From Planctomycetaceae bacterium (GTDB taxonomy: Bacteria > Planctomycetota > Planctomycetia > Pirellulales > Pirellulaceae), in contig JACKHN010000025.1 in the NCBI GenBank assembly GCA_020638975.1, positions 1 to 64,000 of the forward strand: DNA of 64,000 bases. The letters run 5' to 3'. The first letter of the stretch is position 1; each line of letters starts with the position of its first letter. The notes under the pieces are model-generated. The model made no database searches. It saw only the letters and a program-made list of their open reading frames with translations, and was not told where the DNA came from. This document shows, in pieces, positions 19,153 to 26,975 of this stretch. Position numbers and translations under genes: made by a program.

Positions 19153-19698
19153 ATGAAAGCACAGCAATGCAAAGAGCTAGTCAGCGCGTTGAAAGTCCGG
19201 TTTGAGAGGAATATGGACCGACATAAAGATGTTGAATGGGCGAAGGTTAACGCAAAGCTGACTGCGAATGCTGAAAAACTGTGGTCCCTCAACGAAATGG
19301 AAAGAACTGGCGGTGAACCGGACGTCGTTGGTCACGATAAGAAAACGGGCGAGTACATCTTTATTGATTGCTCCGCGGAAAGCCCGAAGGGCCGCAGGAG
19401 TGTTTGTTACGACCGCAAAGGGCTCGATTCAAGGAAAGAACATAAACCAAAAGACAGCGCCATCGAAATGGCTGCTGCCATGGGCATTGAGCTCTTAACC
19501 GAAGAACAGTACCGAGATCTGCAGAAGCTTGGGGAATTCGATGTGAAAACGTCGAGTTGGGTGAAAACACCTTCTGATATTAGAAAACTCGGGGGAGCGC
19601 TCTTTTGTGATCGACGCTATGGCAATGTGTTCGTCTATCACAACGGTGCACAATCATACTATTCCGCCCGCGGATTTCGCGGTTCGCTAAGGGTCTAA
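19153..19698 (+). CDS. DUF4256 family protein
   Basis: 181 residues, the normal family length. It matches DUF4256 throughout: RHKDVEWAKVNAKLTANAEKLWSLNEMERTGGEPDVVG, CSAESPKGRRSVCYDRKGLDSRKEHKP and KTPSDIRKLGGALFCDRRYGNVFVYHNGAQSYY. The function is unknown; the protein is cytoplasmic with no membrane segment. Neither neighbour is related. Codon use is more A-rich than the flanking genes and the gene lies between repeat elements and a gap, so acquisition by transfer is possible but not proven. Confidence 0.92.
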   Translation: MKAQQCKELVSALKVRFERNMDRHKDVEWAKVNAKLTANAEKLWSLNEMERTGGEPDVVGHDKKTGEYIFIDCSAESPKGRRSVCYDRKGLDSRKEHKPKDSAIEMAAAMGIELLTEEQYRDLQKLGEFDVKTSSWVKTPSDIRKLGGALFCDRRYGNVFVYHNGAQSYYSARGFRGSLRV

Positions 19699-19862
19699 AC
19701 GTTTCGCAGAGAGCCGAATGCGGAATTGAGAACCGCTCACGGGAATAGAAAGAAGTGCGCCGACGATGCCTTGCAAATGAACTACGGATGGCGCCCTGAA
19801 GTGCGTGCTCCATCCCAACAAGCGATTCATTTGGATCGCGTCGCCTCACTGAACTGAGATCG

Positions 19863-20060
19863 TTATCGACCAATGGCACCGGCAAAGGAGTTGGGAGTCA
19901 CAAAGCTGGAGAATCGGTCTTCGAGTTCAGCGAGCTTCACGTCGAGTTGCTCTTCAAATGCCTCGAAAGCCGTCGTGTGCGGCATTTCGATTTCGAGCAA
20001 CAACACGGTCGCCGAGCTGACGTTCGTCGAGTGAGCGGCGGTTGGCTGACGGGCGTTCAT
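19863..20060 (-). CDS. Small acidic protein of unknown function
   Basis: 65 residues. The ATG at 20060 is preceded by a strong GGGAGGAG at a seven-base spacing, the main reason to call it. The C-terminal half (EAFEEQLDVKLAELEDRFSSFV) should form an amphipathic helix or short coiled coil. No signal peptide or family is recognised. It is transcribed away from the signalling cassette, 379 bp from that cassette's first start. It could be a short regulatory protein or a peptide precursor; neither is shown. Confidence 0.55.
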   Translation of the reverse strand: MNARQPTAAHSTNVSSATVLLLEIEMPHTTAFEAFEEQLDVKLAELEDRFSSFVTPNSFAGAIGR

Positions 20061-20294
20061 GGCTCTGCTCCTCCCAAGTGATCGATGCCATCTGTACTAG
20101 CAATCGTCGTGCCGTGTTGAGTTCCTACACGTCGATGTGACGTAAATCATAGAACTGGCTGGCTTTGTCGCGGTGTAAGGCTCACAACCGTCTAAGTTTG
20201 CCGGGCAAGATTGAACAGCTAACGCAACTTCGTTCACTTCTGGCAACGCTATTTGGCATACCGACACTGAGCAATTCGCTCGGTTCGGAAAAAA

Positions 20295-20331
20295 CTTGAA
20301 AAAATTTCAAGCGGTCCTAAATAACGGACCG
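20295..20331. promoter_or_regulatory. Tandem inverted repeats upstream of the signalling cassette
   Basis: Two adjacent palindromes: CTTGAAA-AAA-TTTCAAG (20295-20311) and CGGTCC-TAAATAAC-GGACCG (20312-20331). They lie about 110 bp before the coiled-coil gene. A GGAAC box at 20387 with a CGTTA box 15 nt on weakly resembles an ECF-type promoter. The palindromes could be operators or RNA stems; the placement suits control of the six-gene cassette. The rest of the gap 20061-20439 shows no gene. Confidence 0.5.
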
Positions 20332-20439
20332 AGGCCGCCGAATTCCTCTTTGAGAACCGCAGGGTCGCGGCGAGCCTCGTATTTGGAACAGTTACGAATC
20401 ACGGCGTTACAGAAATCACAATAGTTGGAGGATCGAAGG

Positions 20440-21237
20440 ATGGTCAGGAAATCAGCAGTTGTGGCCGCTGGCATGCTGCTCCTAGCAGGCTTGCTTTACG
20501 GCCGAAGTCACCTCTCGACGGCAGTTGGCATCGCCCAGCAGACGTTCGAGGACAGTGTTCCCGTCACGTTCGAGCTAAAACGGGCTCGCGAGGAGATTCG
20601 CCGTCTCCAGCCTGAAATCGAACGCAACATGCACGCGATCGCAGAGGTCGAAGTGGAAGTGGCGAAGTTGGAACGACAGGTCCTGAAGGCGGAAGAGCGA
20701 TTGGCGAAAGATCGCGAGGACATCATTCGCCTGAAGGACGATTTGGATTCGGGGTCGGAACAGTTTGTCTACGCGGGACGCAATTACAGCGCTTCGCAAG
20801 TAAAGACGGATCTAACTCGCCGTTTTGACCAGTTCAAAACGCAAGAGGCCACCATCATCAGCAAGAAGAAGCAGCTTGATGCTAAGCAGCGGATGATGCT
20901 GGCGGCTCGCGACAAGTTGGAAGGCATGTTGGCTGCGAAGAGCCAGTTGGAAGTTGACGTCGAGAATCTCGACGCTCGCCTGAAGATGGTAGAAGTAGCT
21001 CAAACGACGAGTGACTTCAACTTCGACGACAGCAAGCTCGCTCAGACCAAGGAATTGGTTGACCAAGTGCGAACTCGCATCGAAGTCGCCGAGAAACTAG
21101 TGAATGCTGACCTCCAATACTACGATCGCATCCCGCTCGACGAGTCGGAATTCGACCGTGACATCACGGAAGAAGTGACGGGCTATTTTGAAACCGTCCG
21201 TCCCGAGATCGCAACGTTTGTCGAATTGCATCGCTAG
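20440..21237 (+). CDS. Membrane-anchored coiled-coil protein
   Basis: 265 residues from the ATG at 20440, with GGAGG eight bases upstream; the frame reaches a TTG at 20425 that is not needed. One N-terminal membrane helix (SAVVAAGMLLLAGLLYG, residues 5-21) anchors a long coiled coil (about residues 45-165, rich in E/R/K heptads such as IAEVEVEVAKLERQVLKAEERLAKDREDII). A short break and a second coil follow. The function is unknown. It is the first gene of a plus-strand run with FHA, kinase, membrane, sigma-factor and candidate anti-sigma genes, so a structural or sensing role in that pathway is likely but inferred. Confidence 0.78.
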   Translation: MVRKSAVVAAGMLLLAGLLYGRSHLSTAVGIAQQTFEDSVPVTFELKRAREEIRRLQPEIERNMHAIAEVEVEVAKLERQVLKAEERLAKDREDIIRLKDDLDSGSEQFVYAGRNYSASQVKTDLTRRFDQFKTQEATIISKKKQLDAKQRMMLAARDKLEGMLAAKSQLEVDVENLDARLKMVEVAQTTSDFNFDDSKLAQTKELVDQVRTRIEVAEKLVNADLQYYDRIPLDESEFDRDITEEVTGYFETVRPEIATFVELHR

Positions 21238-21326
21238 TATGGATTGAAGTTGTTGCAAAAGGGTCTGAGTCGCCTAGGCTCAGGCCCTCTTTCTGAAATC
21301 GTCACGTTTCCTATCGGTGAATCGAG

Positions 21327-22697
21327 ATGTTTCAAACCTGGCGTCTAAAACTTCGCGAAGCGGAAGAAGCTTACAAAGCGGGCGATCTCGCGAAAGCTGG
21401 TCGGATGCTCGTCGACGAAAGCTTGACGCACTTTCTGCCAGGCCGCAAATTGGCCGCGAAGGTCACGACACAGAAGGCTCAACGAGCAATCAACTGCATC
21501 AAGAGCCGTGATTTCGATTCGGCTTGGGGCGAAATCGATCAGGCCATATCGCTGAGCGGCGAGACGAACACCGTGCTGGAAGCCAAACGCAGAGTCATCG
21601 ATGCGGCGATGCTGAACATCAGTGTACTGCTTCGTACCGGCGACGCGAGTGCAGCTTTGGCCGCGATCGAAGCACTTGAGAAACGCAAGGTAGCCTCTGC
21701 ACCGCTGGTGACACTAAAACAAGTCGCACAACGAATTCACTCCGCCGCCAATCTTGCCAAGCACGGGAAGTTCGCGGAGGCCGAGTCGCAACTTGAGATC
21801 GCGGCGCGTTTGCGACCGGACTTCGTCGAGTTTGAACAAGGCCGCGCCGATTGCCGACAGCGAGCCGAGCAGTTTCGCAACCTCACCGAGCAACTCCACC
21901 ATGCGATGGCCGAGCGGAGTTGGTCCGAGGTAGTCCAACTCGCCGACCAGTTGCTGCAATTGGCTCCTGAATCGAAGTTGGCCAAGGAGGCTCGTAAGCA
22001 AGCCTGGGCGAAGGTCGGAGCAAAGTTTGTTGACTCGCGACAGGGACCAAACAAATGGATGTGCCAGGATGAGCTTGGCGAAGTGAATGGTGAACGATTC
22101 TTGTTGTGGGTCGATGGTGTTGGCGGTTATCTGGTGAGTTTGGCCAGCGAAGTTGTGATTGGACAAGCGACACCGGGAAACCGGGTCGATATTCCGATCC
22201 TGGCCGATATTTCGCGTCGACACGCCAAGATTCGCCGCGATGGAGAGGGATATACGATCGAGCCGCTACATGTGCTGCGGCTGAACGGCAAGTCGATCCA
22301 AACGCAGGCGATCTTGAGCGATGGTGACGAAATCGAGCTTGGCTCGGGCGTACGCTTCCGTTTTCGGCGACCGCACGCGTTGAGTGCATCGGCCCGGCTT
22401 GACGTTATCAGCCGGCACCGAACCCAGCCATACGCTGATAGCATCCTGTTGATGGCCGAATCATGTGTACTCGGCCCGCGTTGGCAGAACCACGTGGTTT
22501 GCCCAGATTGGGAATCAGATGTCGTTCTTTATCGCCAGGACGATGAACTTTATTGCCGGGCGATGGAGGCAATTGAAATTGATGGCGAACTGTGCGATGG
22601 ACGTGGCCGTTTGAGCAGCAATTCGCATGTCGCGGGAAGCGATTTCTCCATGAGTCTCGAGGAACTGGACAGATGCACAACTCAGCCGCTACTGTAG
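21327..22697 (+). CDS. FHA-domain protein with helical repeats
   Basis: 456 residues. Residues 1-230 are helical, TPR-like (RLKLREAEEAYKAGDLAKAGRML, FAEAESQLEIAARLRPDFVEFEQG). Residues 268-345 are an FHA domain: VVIGQATPGNRVDIPILADISRRHAKIRRDGEG has the family's G and SRRH phosphothreonine-binding residues, and LNGKSI the conserved N-G. A second, degenerate FHA-like segment may follow (about 375-430, CVLGPRWQNHVV). FHA domains bind phosphothreonine peptides, so this is probably an adaptor or substrate of the kinase whose start codon overlaps the end of this gene by 25 nt. Confidence 0.88.
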   Translation: MFQTWRLKLREAEEAYKAGDLAKAGRMLVDESLTHFLPGRKLAAKVTTQKAQRAINCIKSRDFDSAWGEIDQAISLSGETNTVLEAKRRVIDAAMLNISVLLRTGDASAALAAIEALEKRKVASAPLVTLKQVAQRIHSAANLAKHGKFAEAESQLEIAARLRPDFVEFEQGRADCRQRAEQFRNLTEQLHHAMAERSWSEVVQLADQLLQLAPESKLAKEARKQAWAKVGAKFVDSRQGPNKWMCQDELGEVNGERFLLWVDGVGGYLVSLASEVVIGQATPGNRVDIPILADISRRHAKIRRDGEGYTIEPLHVLRLNGKSIQTQAILSDGDEIELGSGVRFRFRRPHALSASARLDVISRHRTQPYADSILLMAESCVLGPRWQNHVVCPDWESDVVLYRQDDELYCRAMEAIEIDGELCDGRGRLSSNSHVAGSDFSMSLEELDRCTTQPLL

Positions 22698-24769
22698 AAG
22701 AACGCGGCCATCACCTCAAACAACGGCACGCCGCAATGCCTAAAGAACTTGTCAAGCCGGAAGGCGGAAGTATGAAATTCGCTTACGCGACCGGATCCAG
22801 ACCTCTTGATGGATATACCATCAAACGAGGGATCGGTGTCGGCGGATTTGGCGAAGTCTATTTCGCGCTCAGCGACGCAGGCAAAGAGTTGGCGGTCAAA
22901 CGCATCCAGCGGAATATGGATGTCGAGGTTCGCGGCGTCACCCAGTGTATTAACCTGAAGCATCCCAACTTGGTCTCGTTGTACGACATCAAGTACGACG
23001 ACGAGGGACAAGCTTGGGTGGTGATGGAGTATGTTTCGGGCGATAGCTTGAAAGACGCGCTCGATCGTAATCCTAACGGGATGCCGTTCTCCGAGGTCTA
23101 CGACTGGTTTCAAGGGATCGCTCGCGGCGTTGCCTATCTGCACGACCAAGGCATCGTTCACCGCGACCTGAAACCTGGCAACATCTTTCTCGATGGCGAC
23201 ATCGTCAAGATCGGCGATTACGGCCTGTCGAAGTACATCTCGTGCAGTCGCCGAAGTGGACAGACCGAAAGCGTCGGCACGTTCCACTATATGGCTCCCG
23301 AGATTGGTAAGGGAGTCTATGGCAAAGAGATCGATGTTTATGCCCTCGGGATCATCCTCTTCGAGTTGCTAACCGGTCGCGTGCCTTTCGACGGCGAGAG
23401 CACTCAAGAAATTATCATGAAGCACCTGACGGCCGAGCCGGATCTCTCGCCGGTGCCGGAGGCGTTTCGCTCAGTCATCAGGCGATCGCTGCTGAAGGAT
23501 CCTGCTCAACGTGTTTCGTCGGTGGGCGAAATGTTGGCGGATCTCGAAATCGCCGCTGGACTCGCTAAGCCAAGGCCCGTGGTCGCCGCTGCGAAGCCAC
23601 CGGTGATTGCCAAGGCCATGCCGAGCCAACCCGCTCACGCCGCTTCAACGATGTATATCGGCGAGGAGTTTGAAAGCGAAGGAATCTACCTCGGACCGCT
23701 TCAAGAAAGTGTTGCTAGTGATTCTCCCTTTGTCTCATCGCCCAAGTCGCGAACTCAACATGCGGAACCGATCGCGCAAGCGGTTCGCGATGGCTTACGC
23801 AGCACGACGAATTGGTGGCAACACTCGAACTTGAATTCATCCGCCAAAGTGCTGCTGTTGATCGGCGGAATTTGCCTGCTGGTTCTCAATGGCCAGTGGT
23901 TAGTCCCCACCGGCATTCTGTTGGGGGCAATGTATCTGGTTTACTTCGGACTGCGCTCGATCGTGCTGGCCTTAGAAGCTCCCAAGACAAATCCGAATTC
24001 GCAATCGGACGCCTCATCTTCCACTCACCGAAGCGCCGCTTCGATGCACAAGCAGCGTCGAAGCTATCGCCGAAAACATTGGAAACAAGAAATTCGCGAG
24101 CGACTTGCCCGCAAGCACGGTGGCGAACGCGTGACCGAGTTGAGCGGTGCAATGATTACGTCGGCCGTCGCGAGTTTGATCCTTTGTCTCGTAATGACGT
24201 TGTTCATGCGCGGCGAGGCTCTCGCGGATGTCTTTACTTGGACGTTGTATGCATGGTTGTCTTTGACTTGCATCGTTGGTGCCTGGATGATCCTGGCAGT
24301 CGCAAAGTTTTGGGAAGCTGACGAAGGCGAGCCACTTCGACGGCGATTTGTGATGCTCGTGGCCGGGTTGCTGACTGGCGTCGTTGCATTCGCGACCAGT
24401 CAATTCCTCGGTGTTCACGTGACGGACGAGTTGGTGGTGCAGACGTTGCCCGCCGTTGCCGTTCCTACCAATTGGACTTCAGTCGACGGATCGTTATCTC
24501 TGCCAGCCTTCTTGATCTATTTCGGCGGCATCTTCGGCATTACGAAATGGTGGTTGCAAGCCGATCCACTGCGGACCAGCCGCATCAGCCTTTGGTCGAC
24601 CGCTGGATGTGTCTTCTGGGCTTGGTTGATCCAAATCTTTTGGGCCTTTCCACAACCGTGGGGGTTCATGTTCGCGGCGTGTACATCGATCGCGGTACAG
24701 TTGGCCGCTCCATGGGTCCGCCCCTCGGAACGTGCGAAGATTCGAGAACAGATTGCGGAAGTCGGGTAG
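22673..24769 (+). CDS. Transmembrane Ser/Thr protein kinase
   Basis: 698 residues from the ATG at 22673, with GAGG about ten bases upstream; it overlaps the FHA gene by 25 nt, suggesting translational coupling. The kinase domain spans about residues 45-320: GIGVGGFGEVYF (P-loop), Lys76 in AVKR, HRDLKPGN with catalytic Asp165, and DYG (182-184) where most kinases have DFG, then MAPEIG. A Pro/Ala-rich linker follows, then about seven or eight hydrophobic helices in the C-terminal 300 residues (LLLIGGICLLVLNGQWLVPTGILLG onward). It is a Hanks-type kinase tethered to the membrane. The activation loop SCSRRSGQTESVGTFHYMAPE carries candidate autophosphorylation sites. Confidence 0.93.
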   Translation: MHNSAATVEERGHHLKQRHAAMPKELVKPEGGSMKFAYATGSRPLDGYTIKRGIGVGGFGEVYFALSDAGKELAVKRIQRNMDVEVRGVTQCINLKHPNLVSLYDIKYDDEGQAWVVMEYVSGDSLKDALDRNPNGMPFSEVYDWFQGIARGVAYLHDQGIVHRDLKPGNIFLDGDIVKIGDYGLSKYISCSRRSGQTESVGTFHYMAPEIGKGVYGKEIDVYALGIILFELLTGRVPFDGESTQEIIMKHLTAEPDLSPVPEAFRSVIRRSLLKDPAQRVSSVGEMLADLEIAAGLAKPRPVVAAAKPPVIAKAMPSQPAHAASTMYIGEEFESEGIYLGPLQESVASDSPFVSSPKSRTQHAEPIAQAVRDGLRSTTNWWQHSNLNSSAKVLLLIGGICLLVLNGQWLVPTGILLGAMYLVYFGLRSIVLALEAPKTNPNSQSDASSSTHRSAASMHKQRRSYRRKHWKQEIRERLARKHGGERVTELSGAMITSAVASLILCLVMTLFMRGEALADVFTWTLYAWLSLTCIVGAWMILAVAKFWEADEGEPLRRRFVMLVAGLLTGVVAFATSQFLGVHVTDELVVQTLPAVAVPTNWTSVDGSLSLPAFLIYFGGIFGITKWWLQADPLRTSRISLWSTAGCVFWAWLIQIFWAFPQPWGFMFAACTSIAVQLAAPWVRPSERAKIREQIAEVG

Positions 24770-24778
24770 GAGATCGCT

Positions 24779-25693
24779 ATGTTAGTACTCTTAATGATTG
24801 TTGTTCTAGCCGTACTTGCCTTGTGGATGTCTAACATGCAGCGAAAGCACCCCGCCGCTTTAATCATGATGGGGTTGATGAGTGTCGTTCTCGGCGGACG
24901 TGCCGTGGCAGTGCTAAGCGATTCGTATTCGGACGAGTACCTCGGAGTGCTTTACGCTCAAGAAGATCCAGCGCCGGCAGGAGACTCTGAGATCGAGGTT
25001 GTACCATCGGAAGCCGCATCAACCGAACAAGAAGTAGCTCCTCCTCGCGTCGGCAAGCAGCCACATGAACTAGCGGTCGAACCGACGCCCGCGTTTCGAT
25101 ATCTGACAACTCCGCGCCCCGATTGGGTTGAGACGGAGGCGAAGAAGAGTGAGGAACTCTATCAGATCGCAGTCGATTCCGGGTTGCACGTGCGGGCACG
25201 AACCGCACAACAATCCTTGCAGGAAGAAGTTAAAGCCGCAGTGGACGCGTACGTTAAGGACTATCTTGGTTCGGAACTCGCAGCGACACTCGCGGGCTAT
25301 TCGATCGAAGAAAGTGATACGGGCACGACACGCACAATCAACTTGCGACTCGAAGACGAGTCGTATCCCATCGCCCGCGAGCGATTCGACGAGCAGGTCG
25401 AGTTCGACTACGGAGTCATGAACCAGTCACACGCATTGGTGAAGATCGATAAGAAAGTCAAAGATGCGTTGGACCGGCGATGGAGCAAGGTACGTGCGAC
25501 GTCCAGATTATTTCAAACGGGGCTGGGCGTGGGAGCGGTGTTGCTCTTATTGGGGACGATGTTCAGCTATCTGAAGTTGGACACCGCAACCCGGGGCTAT
25601 TACACCGGGCGCTTGCAGTTTGGTGCGGCTGCGGCGATACTGGCAGTCATCGCTGCTAGTGTTGTCTTCGCGAACAAGATTCCGTGGATGTAG
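24779..25693 (+). CDS. Membrane protein of unknown function
   Basis: 304 residues; the ATG at 24779 follows GGAG by seven bases and lies 9 nt after the kinase stop. Two N-terminal membrane helices (LVLLMIVVLAVLALWM and AALIMMGLMSVVLGG), a soluble domain of about 180 residues between them and the end, and two C-terminal helices (GLGVGAVLLLLGTMFSYL and FGAAAAILAVIAASVVF). The middle has an acidic Ala/Pro linker, then DSGLHVRARTAQQSLQEEVKAAVDAYVKDYLG, a helical segment of no recognised family. By position it belongs to the kinase pathway, possibly a membrane partner or substrate. Confidence 0.72.
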   Translation: MLVLLMIVVLAVLALWMSNMQRKHPAALIMMGLMSVVLGGRAVAVLSDSYSDEYLGVLYAQEDPAPAGDSEIEVVPSEAASTEQEVAPPRVGKQPHELAVEPTPAFRYLTTPRPDWVETEAKKSEELYQIAVDSGLHVRARTAQQSLQEEVKAAVDAYVKDYLGSELAATLAGYSIEESDTGTTRTINLRLEDESYPIARERFDEQVEFDYGVMNQSHALVKIDKKVKDALDRRWSKVRATSRLFQTGLGVGAVLLLLGTMFSYLKLDTATRGYYTGRLQFGAAAAILAVIAASVVFANKIPWM

Positions 25694-25792
25694 GCAGCGA
25701 TGGTTCGCTGTACGATGAGCAGTTTCCTGCGTATCGCAGCAACCGCTTAGCTCTTACATTTACAGTTTTCGCTTCGCGCAACTACCTTGCCT

Positions 25793-26434
25793 ATGGCCGC
25801 CACCTCCGATACTGATCGAATCATCGTCGAGCGGATTCGCAACGGAGATAGCGACGCGTGGGGCGATCTCATTTCGCGTTACGAAGGGCGGTTGCTGGCT
25901 TTTGTCGAAAGCCGCATCGGTCGACGCGCTGTCAGTGAAGATATCGTTCAAGAAGCCTTTGTCGGCTTTTTAAACAGCTTGCCGAACTTCGATGGTCGGC
26001 GTCCTTTGGAGAGTTACCTCTTCTCAATTTGTGCTTACAAGTTGACCGATCATATGCGCCGCGAAGGCCGCCGACCGGCGTTACCGCTGTCCGCAGGTGC
26101 GGATTCTGGAGGCGAATGGCAACTGGCGTCTCCGGCACGAGCCGCGAGCAGCATCGTCCGTAGTGGCGAACAAAAGGAACTGGAAGAGAAGGCGCTCATC
26201 GAGGCACTTCGAGAACAAGTCGAGCGCTGGAAAGAACGCGGCGATTGGACGAAGTTGATGTGCAACGAACTGTTGTTTGTCCGCGGCTGGGCGAATAAGA
26301 AAGTCGCTCAGACGCTTGGCATCTCGGAGCAGCAGGTAGCGAACTTTAAGTTCGATTTTTTGGCTCGGACCAGAACTCTCGTCGGACGACAGGGCCTCTC
26401 GGAGGACGTCTTCCCTGAACTTTATGACGAATAG
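25793..26434 (+). CDS. ECF-type sigma factor
   Basis: 213 residues from the ATG at 25793 (a TTG two codons upstream is not needed). Sigma region 2 is clear: WGDLISRYEGRLLAFVESRIG, EDIVQEAFVGFLNSLPNFD and LESYLFSICAYKLTDHMRREG. Region 4 near the C-terminus, NKKVAQTLGISEQQVANFKFDFLAR, is the helix-turn-helix. No region 3 is present, so it is an extracytoplasmic-function class factor. It follows the membrane protein gene by about 100 bp and is followed 20 nt later by a zinc-binding regulator, the usual sigma/anti-sigma order. With the upstream kinase it suggests a phosphorylation-controlled sigma circuit. Confidence 0.93.
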   Translation: MAATSDTDRIIVERIRNGDSDAWGDLISRYEGRLLAFVESRIGRRAVSEDIVQEAFVGFLNSLPNFDGRRPLESYLFSICAYKLTDHMRREGRRPALPLSAGADSGGEWQLASPARAASSIVRSGEQKELEEKALIEALREQVERWKERGDWTKLMCNELLFVRGWANKKVAQTLGISEQQVANFKFDFLARTRTLVGRQGLSEDVFPELYDE

Positions 26435-26454
26435 ATCGTGAGCGGCGAACAAGC

Positions 26455-26862
26455 ATGTCGAAGGAATTCACTGAATTAGAACTCGAAGCGTATCTTGACG
26501 AAGCACTTGCTCCGGGCGAGATGGCAGCCGTCGAGTCGGAACTCCGCGCCAATCCGAAACTTGGCAAGCGATTAGCAGCGATCAATGGTCGACGCGATGC
26601 TGGGGTTCACACGATCGGTGAGATCTGGCGTCGACATCGAATCAGTTGCCCCAACCGCGAGCAACTCGGAAGCTATTTGCTGGACGCGCTCGACAAACAA
26701 CAAATGGACTACTATCGATTCCACATCGAAGAAGTTGGGTGCCGATTCTGTAATGCGAACCTGAACGATCTTCGCATGCAGCAAGAAGAGAAAGCGGAAG
26801 TCATCGCTACCAGAAGGACGAAATACTTTCAGTCCAGCGCTGGTTATCTAAAAGGCAAATAG
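26455..26862 (+). CDS. Candidate anti-sigma factor with Cys/His cluster
   Basis: 135 residues, cytoplasmic. The first third is acidic and helical (ELELEAYLDEALAPGEMAAVESELRANPKL), like the anti-sigma fold that grips sigma factors. Near residues 62-103 are ISCPNREQLGSYLLDALD and HIEEVGCRFCNANL, an H-x5-C-x2-C cluster resembling the ZAS motif (usually H-x3-C-x2-C). It starts 20 nt after the sigma gene. No membrane helix is present, so unlike many anti-sigma factors it would act in solution. The role is inferred from position and the Cys/His cluster. Confidence 0.7.
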   Translation: MSKEFTELELEAYLDEALAPGEMAAVESELRANPKLGKRLAAINGRRDAGVHTIGEIWRRHRISCPNREQLGSYLLDALDKQQMDYYRFHIEEVGCRFCNANLNDLRMQQEEKAEVIATRRTKYFQSSAGYLKGK

Positions 26863-26907
26863 CCGTGAGGCTGTAGGACCGGCTCAACAACACTTCTTCT
26901 TTATCGC

Positions 26908-26957
26908 AGGGTCCGCTGTGCGGACCTCAGAGATCCCTGGTCCGCACAGCGGACCCT
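26908..26957. repeat. Hairpin repeat C, copy 2
   Basis: Arms AGGGTCCGCTGTGCGGACC / GGTCCGCACAGCGGACCCT with a 12-nt loop differing from copy 1. It lies between the candidate anti-sigma gene (+) and lgt (-), which converge, so it may act as a two-way terminator. No flanking duplication was seen. Confidence 0.88.
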
Positions 26958-26975
26958 ACTCTTAAAATGCCGATG

